DNA of 64,000 nt, from positions 16,142,001-16,206,000 of the forward strand of contig NC_134373.1 in assembly GCF_035582795.1 (NCBI RefSeq), given 5' to 3'. This document shows positions 45,891-58,800 of this stretch, piece after piece. Position numbers and translations under genes: made by a program. The notes beneath the pieces are model-generated. The model was not told where the DNA came from and did no database searches. It saw only the letters and a list, made by a program, of their open reading frames with translations. This DNA is from Mycteria americana (taxonomy: Eukaryota; Chordata; Aves; Ciconiiformes; Ciconiidae). Numbering within the stretch: position 1 is the stretch's first letter; every line of letters begins with the position of its first letter.

Positions 45891-48800
45891 GGCAAACTGG
45901 CGGGTAAATCATTGGGATGGTGAATGATGTAGAGAAACAGTTATTGCTGCATGGATTGCACACGAGTTCTTTGAACAATGGATGTTAATGCAAGTCCCCA
46001 TGAAAGGCCATGAAGTCTGGCCCTGGATGTCTTTGGCCACCACACCACATACTTGCTTCACATAAATGGACTATGTGTTGAGCACTGGCAGTGGGAATAC
46101 CTGTGTGCAAGTACCTGGCAGATCACTTCCATAAGCACCCAACCTGGTGACAGTCTGTGCAGAATTTGGCAGTTGGTGTTCTCTCTGACTCTGCTTTGCT
46201 GCAAACAAACTCTGTTTTGGAGCCAGTCTGGGCTAGTTCCTGTTTTGAGTGCTCTAACCATTCTTAGATATAGAAAATGCAGCAGAGATGCTCGATCTTT
46301 CAACCATGACTCCCCTGTGGAACCAGCATCCTTTACATTGTTTTAGAGAGATTGAGTAAAACTGAATTTCTCATTGCTTTGACTCTGGTATTTGGTCTTG
46401 CTGCTGGCTGCCTCTTGAAGATATATAGTCCTATGCACTTACTATGTTAGATTCCGTCCTGACAAAATCAATTCTTTTCAGAACAGATTGGTTATATTTT
46501 TGTCCTACAGATAAACCAATCTCTTGCACAAAACAAGTATTTTGCCATTCCAAGACGGATGCTAGATGTTTCCACCTGACATTTGGCTAGGAAGAAGCTC
46601 TTCACCAAAATGAGTGAGAATTTTCAGGAATAGCTAGAGAATCATTAGTGACATGTCTGAAGTCAGGATTACTGTAGCAGAAATGAGGGGGAAATTGGGG
46701 CTTGCTTGCATGGGCAGTGCTTTGGTAACTCTCGCTACGGTCTAAAGAATCTGACTCGCAAGCTTGTGTGGGGCAATTTAAGAAGTTAGCACCTCTGGTC
46801 CTGCAGGTAGTATGTCTGTGCCTCAGCTGCTGTGCTGTTCACAGCCAAGAGTGTTAGCTGAAACCATCACTGATTTCAGTGTCATAAACTGGGCTGTGAA
46901 TTGCAGCACCAAGTTGCCACCGTGAGTTCTCCTACTGGAGTCAGTCTCTGGACAGCTCTTAAATTGCCAAAGGGAAAGTGGATGATGTCCTGTTCAGTTC
47001 CCCACTTGCTGCACAAGGCCTCACTACCATGATTTCAGGTACTTACAAAGAACAGACCCAGAATGGTCTCTTACCTTTCCCACTGTGGATAGTATTGCAG
47101 TGTCGTGGTAGGCACCAACTGTACAAATGTGACAACTGGTGCTAAGTGCACATATGATCAGAGTTCTCTTCTGGGTCCTGTAGAACAAATTCATGACTCT
47201 GCATTTCATCTGAGCTCTGAACTATGTTCATTGCTTTTTGCACAGCTGAGAAAAGATTTTGAAGTTGTCCTGGCTAATTGGTCTGGTCATAGCAAAGCCT
47301 TTTTTTTTTATTCAGGAGACAATACAGCTCAGGAAAGGAGGAAATTTCAGTCAAGGTGGCAGAAGGCTGTTGTTCACCAATCCCACTGTGTGCACATCTA
47401 CAAGCACCTTTCAGCTCCCTGATTTTGGCTGTCTGAAAATGTGAACATGTGAATGGCAAACCACCTGATCTGCTGGGCTTGATTATTTTTTTGTGTGTGT
47501 GTGTGCAGACAATCAGACACCAGGCAGCCAAGAGGGGAGGGAGTAGCAAAGGAGCAGGTACTTGCACTCTGAAAATGAAACACTGTTTTTATGCTTATTA
47601 GCATAGCAAGATTTCTGTTGCTTACTCCACCAGCCTCATCTGTAAAAGACCAGGAAGTATTAGCCAATGAAAAGTGAAGACCATGGCAGCACTCTAATAG
47701 CAAAGACAGCACTGGAATAACACAGCTAATCACCTATTTGTTAAAATCTTACTGTTTATTTTATTGCAGGTCAGTGAACAAAAATCAGTCATGAGATGTT
47801 AATCTCTCTCTCTAGCTGTTTAATCTTAACCACCCCCTCACCACTGTTCTCCTACTCACATGCTCAGCAGCAATATCCCCTCCTCCCCTCTTGTAATGAC
47901 CTCATTTCAAAGTACAATTTCCTTCTGCTTTGGCTTTTAAGGGGTCAGACTGATGCTGTTTGAGTTGGAATGAAATTTGCTCAGGTCCTGGCGCTGGCTG
48001 CTGCCTACTGCTCTACTGAATTTGTTTGCAAGAACAGAAGCCTCTGTTTGGAAGCTGATGGATGCTCTGAGCTGCAGGAATGAGCCTGTGGTAAATGTGA
48101 CAGGGCAGGCCTGTTCCAGCAGTGAACACAGGCCATGGAGGAGAGGTAGGAACTGCAAAATGGGATTGGATAGTGCGTTCCAGCAATCCTGCTTCCTGCA
48201 GAGTGAACTAACCAAGCCAAAACAGCTGATGCTGCAGAAATTCATGGCTAAAGAGTTCTTGTGTTAGGGAGGATGATGTTGCTGTTGATCTTAAGCCCCT
48301 TCTAGCCTTCTCATCTGACTCCCTTAGGCCTTGAATTTTGGCTCACGTGGCTTGAAAGGAAAGTGGGGGGGATGCATGGTATGGCCAAGAAGCCCCATCA
48401 ATATCAGAAGAAAGACTCAGCACTTGATCTATAATTTTTGAATGTACCAAGCTGTGGTTAGGTCTTTCCCTATGGACAGCTCAGAATTGAAAGGACAGGT
48501 GTTTACAGCAACTACATTTTATTTTAGACTGATTTTAACAGGAAATTTATGATATGTTTAAAAAAAAAGCTGTGAACCTGGTGAGTTGAAAGCAAGCTTT
48601 GAGCCCATGAGGATTTCTAAAAGACCCTTTGAATCCCTGATTAAGTTTAACCATTCCCAGCCTTTCTTGCATAGTGCTGTCTTTTGGCATCTCCATAAAT
48701 AGGCTCAGTGACTGAGGATCAGCAGGCAGAAGAAAAACAGTTTTGCTTCACAAGTGTTTATTGGTTTTTACTTTAGCAGATATTTTGCATTAGAGTACAG

Positions 48801-49795
48801 GACAATCTCAAAGGCATGGGTTAATACAGATGTACCGTACATAATAGGTGACCATACTTTGGATGGATGTCTATCCCCTGGCTAGAAGTAGCTGGGAATC
48901 TTCATTTCTATAATTTTTATATATGAAGAGCTCTAATGGAGTCTCTCTACCCTGCAGTTAGTTTTAAATGCACCTCTCAGCAGCAAACACTTCTACTACC
49001 CCACTGAGCTCTGAAACTTCTATGGAATTAAGTAGAAAGAGTCCTATAGAAACACCCCATGCTGTGTGCCCAGGCTTCCAGCCAGAGGAAGAGAGGGATG
49101 TGAAAGGAGAACCATGTGCACCCAACTCTTATCCCAAGGTAGAGTTAATACAAGGATGAGGGTTGTGACAGTCCATCTAGGAAATGGGGAGTGTTCTCGG
49201 GCAGCACAGCATGGACATAAGAGAGGCAAACCATTAGAGACCTACAAATGGGGAATGGAAGATGGTTAGGCTTCAGTGCTACACTGGCACAGCAGGGAGA
49301 AGCTTTTTCTTTAGCTGAGTCCTTTAAGGAAATAATAAAGTAGGATGGTTAAAGGGGAGAGCTGAAGAAAATTGGATCATCCTGAGAGGCACAACCCTCA
49401 TGTCACATGCAGGGAAGCTCATTCCTGCCCCACTCTGGATCATGTGTGGGAGTTGTGTAAGTGTATAATCCCTGCCTCTGAAGAAGTGCTGCATCCCCTC
49501 TTTGGCTCTGTAAAAGTAGCATGGTGGGTTGAGAAGCAGTAGGAATGCACTGGGAAAATAGAAGCTTCCAACACGCTGGCAGGGAAACAGGAGAGACGTG
49601 GCTAAGGGAAGAGGAGGGTATGTCAGAGTCTTGGGTACAAGATATGAGGAGTGGGAAGGAAGGAATGACTGCTAAGATTTAAAAACCAAAAAAAAAACCC
49701 AACCTAAACCACAAGTTGCAAATGCATTACCAAAGCTAAGGTAGAAGAGTTAGCTCACCTACAGCTAAGCGAGGTACATGAAGTCTGGGTCTTTG

Positions 49796-49882
49796 TTATG
49801 TCTTTGCTTCCTTTGCATTCCTTGCTTTTGAATCTCTTCCAGGCTTCTCTGGAGAGATTCCTTGTTTTGCTTCTGTAGCTCC
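49796..49882 (-). CDS. C2orf80: C2orf80 final coding exon (probable)
   Basis: After an ATCCTGCAG acceptor, the phase set by the previous exon reads GATEAKQGISPEKPGRDSKA and RNAKEAKT to TAA. The GATE start resembles an ATE motif recalled from the human tail. A second frame in the same exon is also open to a TAG at 49765, reading ELQKQNKESLQRSLEEI, so the true frame depends on the preceding splice choice. Confidence 0.55.
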   Translation of the reverse strand, partial: GATEAKQGISPEKPGRDSKARNAKEAKT

Positions 49883-52800
49883 CTGCAGGATGCAAATGTT
49901 AATAAGCGCAAGCACAGCATGCAGGGCTGAATCCATAAGGAGAGATGGGGACTGCATGGCAGATCAGCTCCCCTCCTGCTGTGTGACATGTGATGCACAT
50001 TGAACTCGAGGCTGCGGGGGAGCCCCCTCTACTTGGTGAAATCCAGCCCTGCTGCTGCTACAACTAATGTTTTCTTAGCTCTCCTGCAGCAAACAATAGG
50101 CTTTAGCAAATCATGGACAAATAGAAAGGCAGAGCCTAATCCATGTACATGCTAGGCTAATCTGACATTACTGGGTTCTTTATGGACTCAGGTTTTTGTT
50201 CAGTTTTTAAAAAATAGTCTTCAACTGTTTTTTAACCTAAAAGTGATAGTAGTGAATGTGTCTTGCAGGGGTATTAGCCAGAAGACGGCCTTCCATGAGT
50301 ATGTTGAGTTTTACTGGAGTTGACTTTCCAGCTCATGAGTGACACCTCCTGCCAAAGTACGATACAGTTGCTGTGAAAGTCCAGTTTAGCATTGACACTA
50401 TATTATAAATCAGTGCTACCATGAAACTTCTCATGCTAGAGTGCTGAGCAGGGCAGACAAGAAAGGCGCTGTGGGCTCTGGGTGGCCTGAGGTGCCGCTC
50501 TAGCTGTGACATTCAGTAGCAGTGTTGCAAAAACAGTTTTACTAGCTTGTGTGAATTCTTCACACCTACTTTGTCAACCTGTTGCTTTCCTCTGGTGAGT
50601 GAGTCCAGTTGCTTGCTGTCCTTCTTAGCTCTCCTTGCTGAACAAGGGTTGGTCTTCTGATATGCTGCTGCTCTCCGGTACTTGATGCCTTGGGAGGGAG
50701 AAAGGGCCTCACATAATCTTGGGCTTACAGGGAGCCACCAGGCTGGTTTACAGACCTACTGCATGGGATTAGTTGCAATACATGGTTGGAAGTAAGGAGT
50801 TCCAGCTTCAAATTCCCTAATGCTCCTGGAGTTACTCTGTTTTGCTGCACTTGGAGAAGAAGCAGGGAAGAGGGGGTGGCTCTTTCACTGGGCAGTACCA
50901 TAACTGACCTTTCCAAAAGTCCTAGTAATAGTCCGAGCTTAAGAACAAACAAGTGATTGTGAGACATGAAGGCTGATCCTATCAGAAATGTGTAATCTTA
51001 TTGTTTACATCAACTTGAGGAAAATGCTCCTTTTGCAATTGTCATGAGCTCAGGAACCTGAGCTAAACACTATTTCTAGGCTACAATGAGAAAATGCCTG
51101 TACCTCCCCCCCTGCAAGAGAATAGGTACAGACCAAGGTTTACACTATCCTTTCCATGTGCAGCTGTTGGAGCTCAGCAGGCTGTAACTTGGTGGCTCTG
51201 CTGGGCCAGGTGCTGCTGCTCCATGTCCCCCTACCCTGGCCTTGTGGGAGTTGGGGTGAAATGTGCTCACTTTGCTTCCAGGCACACTCTGCAGCTTCAG
51301 GGGCAGTCAGCATGGCAAATGGATGCAGGGAGAGCTTGAAAGGTTGCATCCAGTGATCCTGGAAGGACAATTCATAGATTAGTATGTCTGCAGAAACTAT
51401 GTGCCAAGCCAAATGGGCATACTCTTTTGTGGTCAGCTGGAGTAAGTAAGTAAGATAACTTACTTACTTATAAAGTAAGATTACTTATAAAGTAAGATAA
51501 CTGCTTCAGAGGTCCTGATGGATAAATGAGCACAGCTTTGCTGGCAGTTTTTGTCCTGGCTGCTTGGTCCACCCAGCTGCTTGAAATGCTCATCCCCACT
51601 GCCCAGACATTTCAGTTGCCCACGCAGTAGCTGAACTGCTGCATTTTATAGCCCTGTATGCACTGGTGCAGCCTGGGGATTGTGGTCTGCCAAAACATCC
51701 TGGCAGGCAGCCTGCGGCTGCTCAGCTGTTCACATGGCAGCTCCTGAAATGTCTGGACAATGGGGTAGGAATCTCCACAGCAGCAGTTGGGATAGCAACC
51801 ATTATGTTCATCTCAGGCTAGGATGTCCTTTCTCATGAATCAGAAATCTTCTGGATCCTAAATCCCACTAGGATGTGACTTAGGCTCCCTAAGTATCTAT
51901 ATATTTTGGTAAAGCTGGTGCTTGATTTTCAAGGATATCTAAGCCCAGGCTTCAAAAGTGATGGGGGATAATAGGAATCTCCACTGTTTTACTTTGATGG
52001 GAAATGGAGGGGGGGAAGAACAAAACCTGAGATCCACAGAAAATGAGTTTTGAGATGGGCTGGATTCCAGCTCTTTGAGTCTAGGACTCTTAAGGAGGCA
52101 TAAGCTGTGCTCCAAGAGTTATTGTTAATGAAAACAGCAGATTTAACCTCTTAAACTAATTAGGGCTTTGCAAAATGAATTATCCTTCGTTTCCAAATTC
52201 AGCAAAGCATTTCCGTTCCTTTCTCATAGAGTGGGAATGATCTTAAGTCCCTTAGTAAAATTAAGCAGCGTTGTTGGCTGAAATAGAAACTGGAGATCCT
52301 GATAACAATGGCTTATATTCCTCTTCAGAAAATTTTCTAACTTTGCTGCCTCATGACCATCAAGGAAGTATCCCTGAGTCCACTAGGGACAGGATCTAGG
52401 CAAGTGCACAGTAACATGAGATGAACAGAAAGACTGTTTCTGTTCTTTTTTTTTTTTTTTTTTTTTTTTGTCTCTGCTTACATAACATCAGAATATATCA
52501 AAACTAAAAAACCACTATCCTCAAAAAACCAAACCAAAACATGGGAAACAGTGTGAGTAGCTGGAAAACTTCCAAGAAAACATCACTCCTCTGCAGTGTA
52601 TGGTGTGCACTCAAAATGGAGATTTCTAAAAATATCCTGGGTGGGAAATTCCTAGAGAAAAGGATTCCTGCCCATGAGGAGCCGACAGCAAAAAATATAA
52701 GTGTAATGTTCACAGCAAAAGGAGGGAGAGCTGATCCACCCACTTATCCCAGGAGCAGAGGGGAAGATCCCTCCTTTGAACTAACATGTTGTGAAATGCC

Positions 52801-55800
52801 CCTACGTGGCATCTAGTGGCATTTCTAGTTTCCTGACATGTGGAAAATTCCCCTTGACATGGGGAAAAGGTTACGGCCAAGGCTGTTCTGATGCATGTAA
52901 CTGTGGGCTGGAGTGTAGCTCTAGCCCTTTCTGGACACCGGGTGGCAGTCTGTCATTAATATTACAGCTAAGCATGACAGGTAAAAAAATTAAGTGCACC
53001 AGAAACCCTGTGAATTACATGTGAATCACCTATTACAGCCTGATTACAATTCCACAGCAACTTTTAATGGTTGCTTGGGAAACACCAGTAAAGTCTGTGT
53101 TACTGAAAAGAAAATCTACATATTCCAGAACAAATGCTGTTTCGTTAAATAGCTGGGCCATACAGAATGCTTTCTTGTGACTGGAGTAATGAATTAAAAA
53201 TTGTAATACCTCCCCTATTTTTTAAAGGGCAATTACATTTATATGACTAAAGATATGCTGCTACAGAAACTTGCTCTGAACACAGGCAGGGCCCTTGTGA
53301 AGCAAGCTGTATCTCCTCAGACCTGCATAGCCTCCTTCCCCACTCCACATTAATGGTAATTAGAGCACACTGGTGGGAATGCTCCTCTGTAAAGCACTAT
53401 GCCAAAGGCCCAGGAGCTGGGTTACATCTTAGTGTGGTTGTGAGTAGTTGGACTGCCCTTTTCTTGCCTCTCCCTGGCGCATTGTAAGGTAGCAGAGGAG
53501 GTAATTAGTTCAGCTTTTTGCTGGGTTCAAAGAGAGAAGGCTGGAGCTAGTTTGCTATTACTAACGGGGCAAAAGCAAAAAGGGCAAATGACTGGAGTTT
53601 AACATATTTTTTTAAAAGGCACAGATATTACAGGATCCAAATGCATTATGCCTTTATGCAGCATGAGATTCCTTCCACTTCATTGCTCATAGCACACCAG
53701 TCTAGGCAGTAGGCTGGTAGGAGAAGGGACCAATATTTTACCATTGCTATGGCCAAAGCTAGGTGTCACTGGTACCACTGAACTGGTACCTCTTCTTTGG
53801 TGGACTCTCTCAGAACTAAAGGGCAGAAGACATCAAAAAGTTTGGGGTAGATTCTGCAAAGTGTGTGATGCTAGCAATGCCCAAAGTCTTTTAAATATGT
53901 TTGGTAATGGGATACCACTTTAAGACTGGGACTAAGTGTAGGTATTAGTGTCAGGGCAGGATAGGACTGAAGGCTTTTAACTGGTGTAATCTCTGCAGGG
54001 CCAAGATGAGATCTGATCGGTAAAGCTGGAGTAAGTATCTCCTTTTTGTCTACTGAAGGCTGCTTTTTTTGGTATCTATCTGGTTGCTCAGTTACATTTG
54101 TCTGCTGTATCCAGTTTTGCATGGACCAAATACACAGTTTCTTTTTCTGGTAGGCTGGGGATAATTTTCAGCAGAGGTCCAACAGAGGAAGAGCATGACA
54201 GAGCCAAGCAAGCTGCTTCTGCCCTTTGAAGAACAAAACCATCTCCCTGAAGGTCAGCTACTGAAGACAAAGAGCTTTTACGTGTCTGTGCTTTCCCTGC
54301 ACTAGCACTTTGTTTGCTTGGGTTGGCAAAGTCCCATGCCAGTGTGCAGGCCAGAAAGGAACCATGAAGTCTGTGGTCAGCCAGGCATTTAAGCCAGAAT
54401 GAGGCATGCCAATAAAAAGCCTTCATAAACCTCTAAACCCAGGAGCATATAATTCAAATATTCTAGCATGCAACAGGTGACTTTTTAGACTAAAAAGATG
54501 GAGCAAGGATTTTAGAAGTAGCCCTTATGCTGCCAGAGGTTTCTGATCCCAGTGGTGGTGTAGAGGGAAGCATCAAGAGGTCAAACTCTAGAGGTTAAAT
54601 ATAGTAAGCACCTTTCCTCCCCTGCCTAGTCTCAACTTCCCTTGTTTTTTCATGGTTACATTGAATCTGTCCCAATTCTTTCTGTGAGGTCATGGGCAGC
54701 AAAAGAGGTTGGGCCTGTGTGTGAATGGTTTCTGTCTGTCATTTCTCTGTACTTCTTTTCCTCTGTGCTTTTGTCCCTGCAGGCCATGGCATGGAGGGGA
54801 TGCCTCCTTCCAAGAGCATCCTTCCTCTCTTAACAGTCACCCCACACGTCTCCTTACATGTGTCCTCATGTCTCCTTCCCTAGCAGCTGCTGCTCTTTCT
54901 TAAATATGTTTGAGTAGAGGCACCATGTGTTCCTCTGGCTGAAGTTTTGGCTCATGCTTGGCTGCTTACATGGATTTCTGAGTTGACTGAGACAGGGTAG
55001 TTCATGGTCTCCTCCCATATAGGTAACCACTGCAGCCCTTGCTGCCTGAACTCTGCCATTTACACCTAACACAGCACCCATGTGTGAACTTGCATGAAAG
55101 CAGTAAACCCTGCAATTTATGCCCAATATAAATAGAAATGTATTTGAACTGGGGATGCAGAAGTTGTCCTGACATCTAAAACTGCTCAGGTCTTACAAGC
55201 TCCCTAAGACCTGATGGATCATTCCACATGGAGGTTTCGTTCCCAAAGAGCGGGGATGTGATTTGTCTGGAAGGTCTTAAACAGTATCAGATTCCTTTGC
55301 TTATGTAAATACACTCTTAGAAATCTCAGATGAAGGGAAGCAGGAGGCACGCACTCTGCTGCCTGCCTTGAGAGCTGACTAGACCCAAACAACTCTGATG
55401 TACGGGCTGACAGCAGGACACGTCAGAGCGCTGTGCCCAAGGAAACATAGCCTCCTTCTCTCTGGAGGCTTTTTAAATGCAAATAATGACCCAGACTGTG
55501 CCACAGATTGACAAGGACAGAGATTAAATGATTTGCCCAGAGTCAGATAGTGTAATCTAATCTGCAAGTCAGGGTAATGTTACCTCTTATCTCTGCAATA
55601 ATTGAATTGTAAAACCTTGTGCAAGTTTTCTGTTACTATTGTATGATTTGGCACAAGGATAATTCCAGACTCTAGAGCATCTCTTCCCTGCAGCTGCACA
55701 GGTAACACAGATGACCTTGGAGTGACAAAGTTGCTGGTTTGTTCTGTTTAATCTGTGTCCACCTTCCACAGGACTGCAATACACTGCAAGTAAAAATTGG

Positions 55801-58800
55801 CTTAACACTGTTTTCTTATTCTCCTCTTTTTCACACTGCAATAAAGGGAGTATTTAAGGCTCTCTGACAGGTGCCATCTCTGATCCTTTACTGGGATCCA
55901 GCAAGGATTCCTAGGATGTAGATACTGAATCTCCTTGAACAGTGTCATGTAATGCCTATGCAAGAGTCAGAGTGCCCTTCTGAGAGCTGGCTTCTATAAA
56001 CATAGCACTGATTGTATAAACCTGCCTAAACACGACCCCAGATTAAGACCTGCAGTGTTGGCACATTCTGCTAAGCAGCATACTATAGCTTACAAAAAAC
56101 CCCCACAACCCATGGAGGTATGGAAGGAAGTCTCTGTCTTGCAGGTTAAAGGTCTCTAGCCAAATTTCATGTCTTTGGTTCCTCTGATGAATGCCTCACC
56201 TCAGACCTACAGCACACTTTCTTAGCTGGAAGACTTATCATCTTACAAGGGAATAAGAATGAGTCAAGGAGACCATGAAGGATCTGCAGAGTCCATACAA
56301 AAGAGGAGGGCAGAAAAACTGTAGCAAAGAGGTAGGCTGTGCAGGGAGAGTTTTGCTTGTTTATACAACTGCTTACAGGATACACTGACCAGCAAAGCAA
56401 CTTTGGTTCCTTGGTGAGGCCAAGCGGTGCAACAGCGCCAGAGGCCAGGAGCTAGCAAAGGTTGGGTATTGTCACCTGATGATTTCTGGTTTGAAACCTG
56501 AGAGGACTGGGGAAGAAGACTGGGCACAGACAAAGTACATCTCTGGTAGCCAGATGACAATCCCAAAGGAAAGCGCTAACTTCAGATAAAATTCACGCTG
56601 TCATACCTAGCCTGTGGTCTTGAATGCTACCTGAATGCTTATATTCTGCTGTAACAAGGAGATACATGAAAGTTTATTGTAGGATGTTGCCAGCTATCAT
56701 CTGCATATCCCCAAACACTGCTGGTCTAACAGTAGCGATTGCTTTCCATAGAATGAAGTCCCTTCCTTTATTAGTATGGGAGAGCTGGAATAAGCAGTAG
56801 CTATAATAATAGACCAACATGCAATACAATCTGCAAGCAATTAAGAAATGTGCTGCACTCCGCAGCTTTGACAGACACACGCCCTCAAGACTAGCAGGAG
56901 GGATGAAGTACCCCATGGATAACTACAACTGCACATGGAGGCTTTACACCTCATTATGATGCTGAAAGGTCACCCACAAGGCTGTAAGCCATAATGGCAG
57001 ATGTGAGAAGGGAATAGTTCAACAATGTTTACTCTGAGCGAGAAGAGAAATAACCCATTTGTGGATCGCATTCCCAGAATGCCAGCCCAATGCGCTACAT
57101 GCTGGACCAGGCCACTACAGGTAAGAGAGATCTTTACTCAGACCTCTATTAGAGATGCTGAAAAAACCAACAAATCACTCACGTTTGCAGAGCTCTGCCA
57201 GTGTGTTGCTGAGGGCCTCATGCTGTAAATCTCAAAGATCTCTTCAACAGGAATGCTGTTCTGTGAAGACGGGTAAAGAGAGGCTCAGCTCTCAGACACA
57301 GTGTTCTTTAAAGTGAATGTATGAAATCTAGCTCATATCTCTTTCCTTTGATCTCTGAAACAGCTTTCATGTGAACTAGTATTGTTTCATGCTGCTAGTA
57401 CAAATCTATTGAGATCTGGTCCTGAAACTTGCTCACCATTTTGCACTTGGGTGAGACAACGTAAGTAACCTATACACATGCATAGGGCCACCTACTGAAA
57501 CTGCCTATTTTGTTTTCTAAGGCTGAGCAAAACTTAATGGCTACCTGATAAAAATGAAACAGATTTGTAATATTTGCACTGTCTCTATACTGTGCTTTCA
57601 ATGAACAAAGACATCCAGGGTACAGGGAGTGTTCCTAGACAGGTGTCATAGAGGAAAAGATATTGCTATCTTTCTTGCCCTCTTACCATTAATATTCCAG
57701 CATATGAAGATAATATCATAGCTTCTCTCTCAATTCGGTTGGGATACATGTGTCTGTTGCGAGCTGCAAAATTCCTGTATGGTGTTTTGAACAAGAAGAT
57801 TATTAGCCTGGTGTTATAAATGTAAAAAGTAGTCCTGCGCTCGATTCACTGCTGCTTTTACTCCATTTTCAGACTGGTGTAACCCACTGCAACAGCAGGG
57901 CTTTAGCTTTGCAATACTCACATTTTCTCTCTTGTCAGTGCAGTCTGAGCATCCAAGTCATTTAGCCACAACAAAGCAACACTGAAGGCTAAGTTGTAAT
58001 GGACCTGGAAAGACAGAAGAACCTTATGTGTTTTGTTTTACTGTAATTGCTTGACTAAGGGATGACAGAAAGACCAGAGAAATGCAGGAAAACATGAGCT
58101 GGAGCCCAGTATCTCTCAACCACACTGGGTAGCTCACCAGTTGCAAGACACTTGCTGAGGTTTGAGGGGTTTTAAACACACCCAGGAAGACTTTCTCAGC
58201 TTAGCTGAAAGATGTTTTGTTATGCACAGACACCTTTAGTTTGTGAATAATTCCCTTTGGTTAGTTGACTTGAACTTTATCAAATGTCCTCTGTGGATGA
58301 GCTATGTCTTGCTGAAAAATCAGCAAAAACTTGAGTTATCTTGGATACATTACACCTGGATGCTATTCACAGCCGATCTCTTTAGATGCTCATTTCAGTA
58401 ATTGGCTTTTATTGATCATTGTAGGAACAGGTTATTCAGCTGCACCAAACAGCCATCCTTCAGAGTTCTAAGTAGCCCTACAGTTAAAGAGGATAGGAAG
58501 TAAGAAGTCTGGTGATTACCATGTCATCTAGAAAGGTGGGCTGCCTTTGTCCTCTTGGATCAAATTCATTTTCTCGTAGTCTGATGCCAACATAATCTCC
58601 CCTTAAAGCAAGAAAATAACTCCAAATTACAACTGGTTCTAAGCAATCCAGTGCATAAGAAATGTAATAGATGACTCTAAAGCTAGTGCAAGGCCAGGGC
58701 TAAATTTGCTATGATTCAGGGCTAGGAATCTGCTGCAGAATTTCTCACAGACACCTCCTAAGTAGGAAAGCTGTTAGTTTTCTGCATCACTGCTAACCTT

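Larger units (their letters stand above)
43980..49795. other. Intergenic region and presumed C2orf80 3' flank
   Basis: No gene is recognised. It contains a short CR1 tail at 45833-45890 and an unassigned spliceable open segment at 45482-45717. An AATAAA on the minus strand near 48757-48762 could end a 1-kb C2orf80 3' UTR. A GT-rich run lies near 47491-47506. Confidence 0.6.
51359..57182 (-). other. C2orf80 intron 5 (5.8 kb)
   Basis: The longest C2orf80 intron. It contains a palindromic and tandem AGTA-type cluster (51443-51497) and a 24-base T run (52446-52469). No missing exon is needed, since the residue count between exon 5 and exon 6 agrees with the human protein within two positions. 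Confidence 0.7.
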
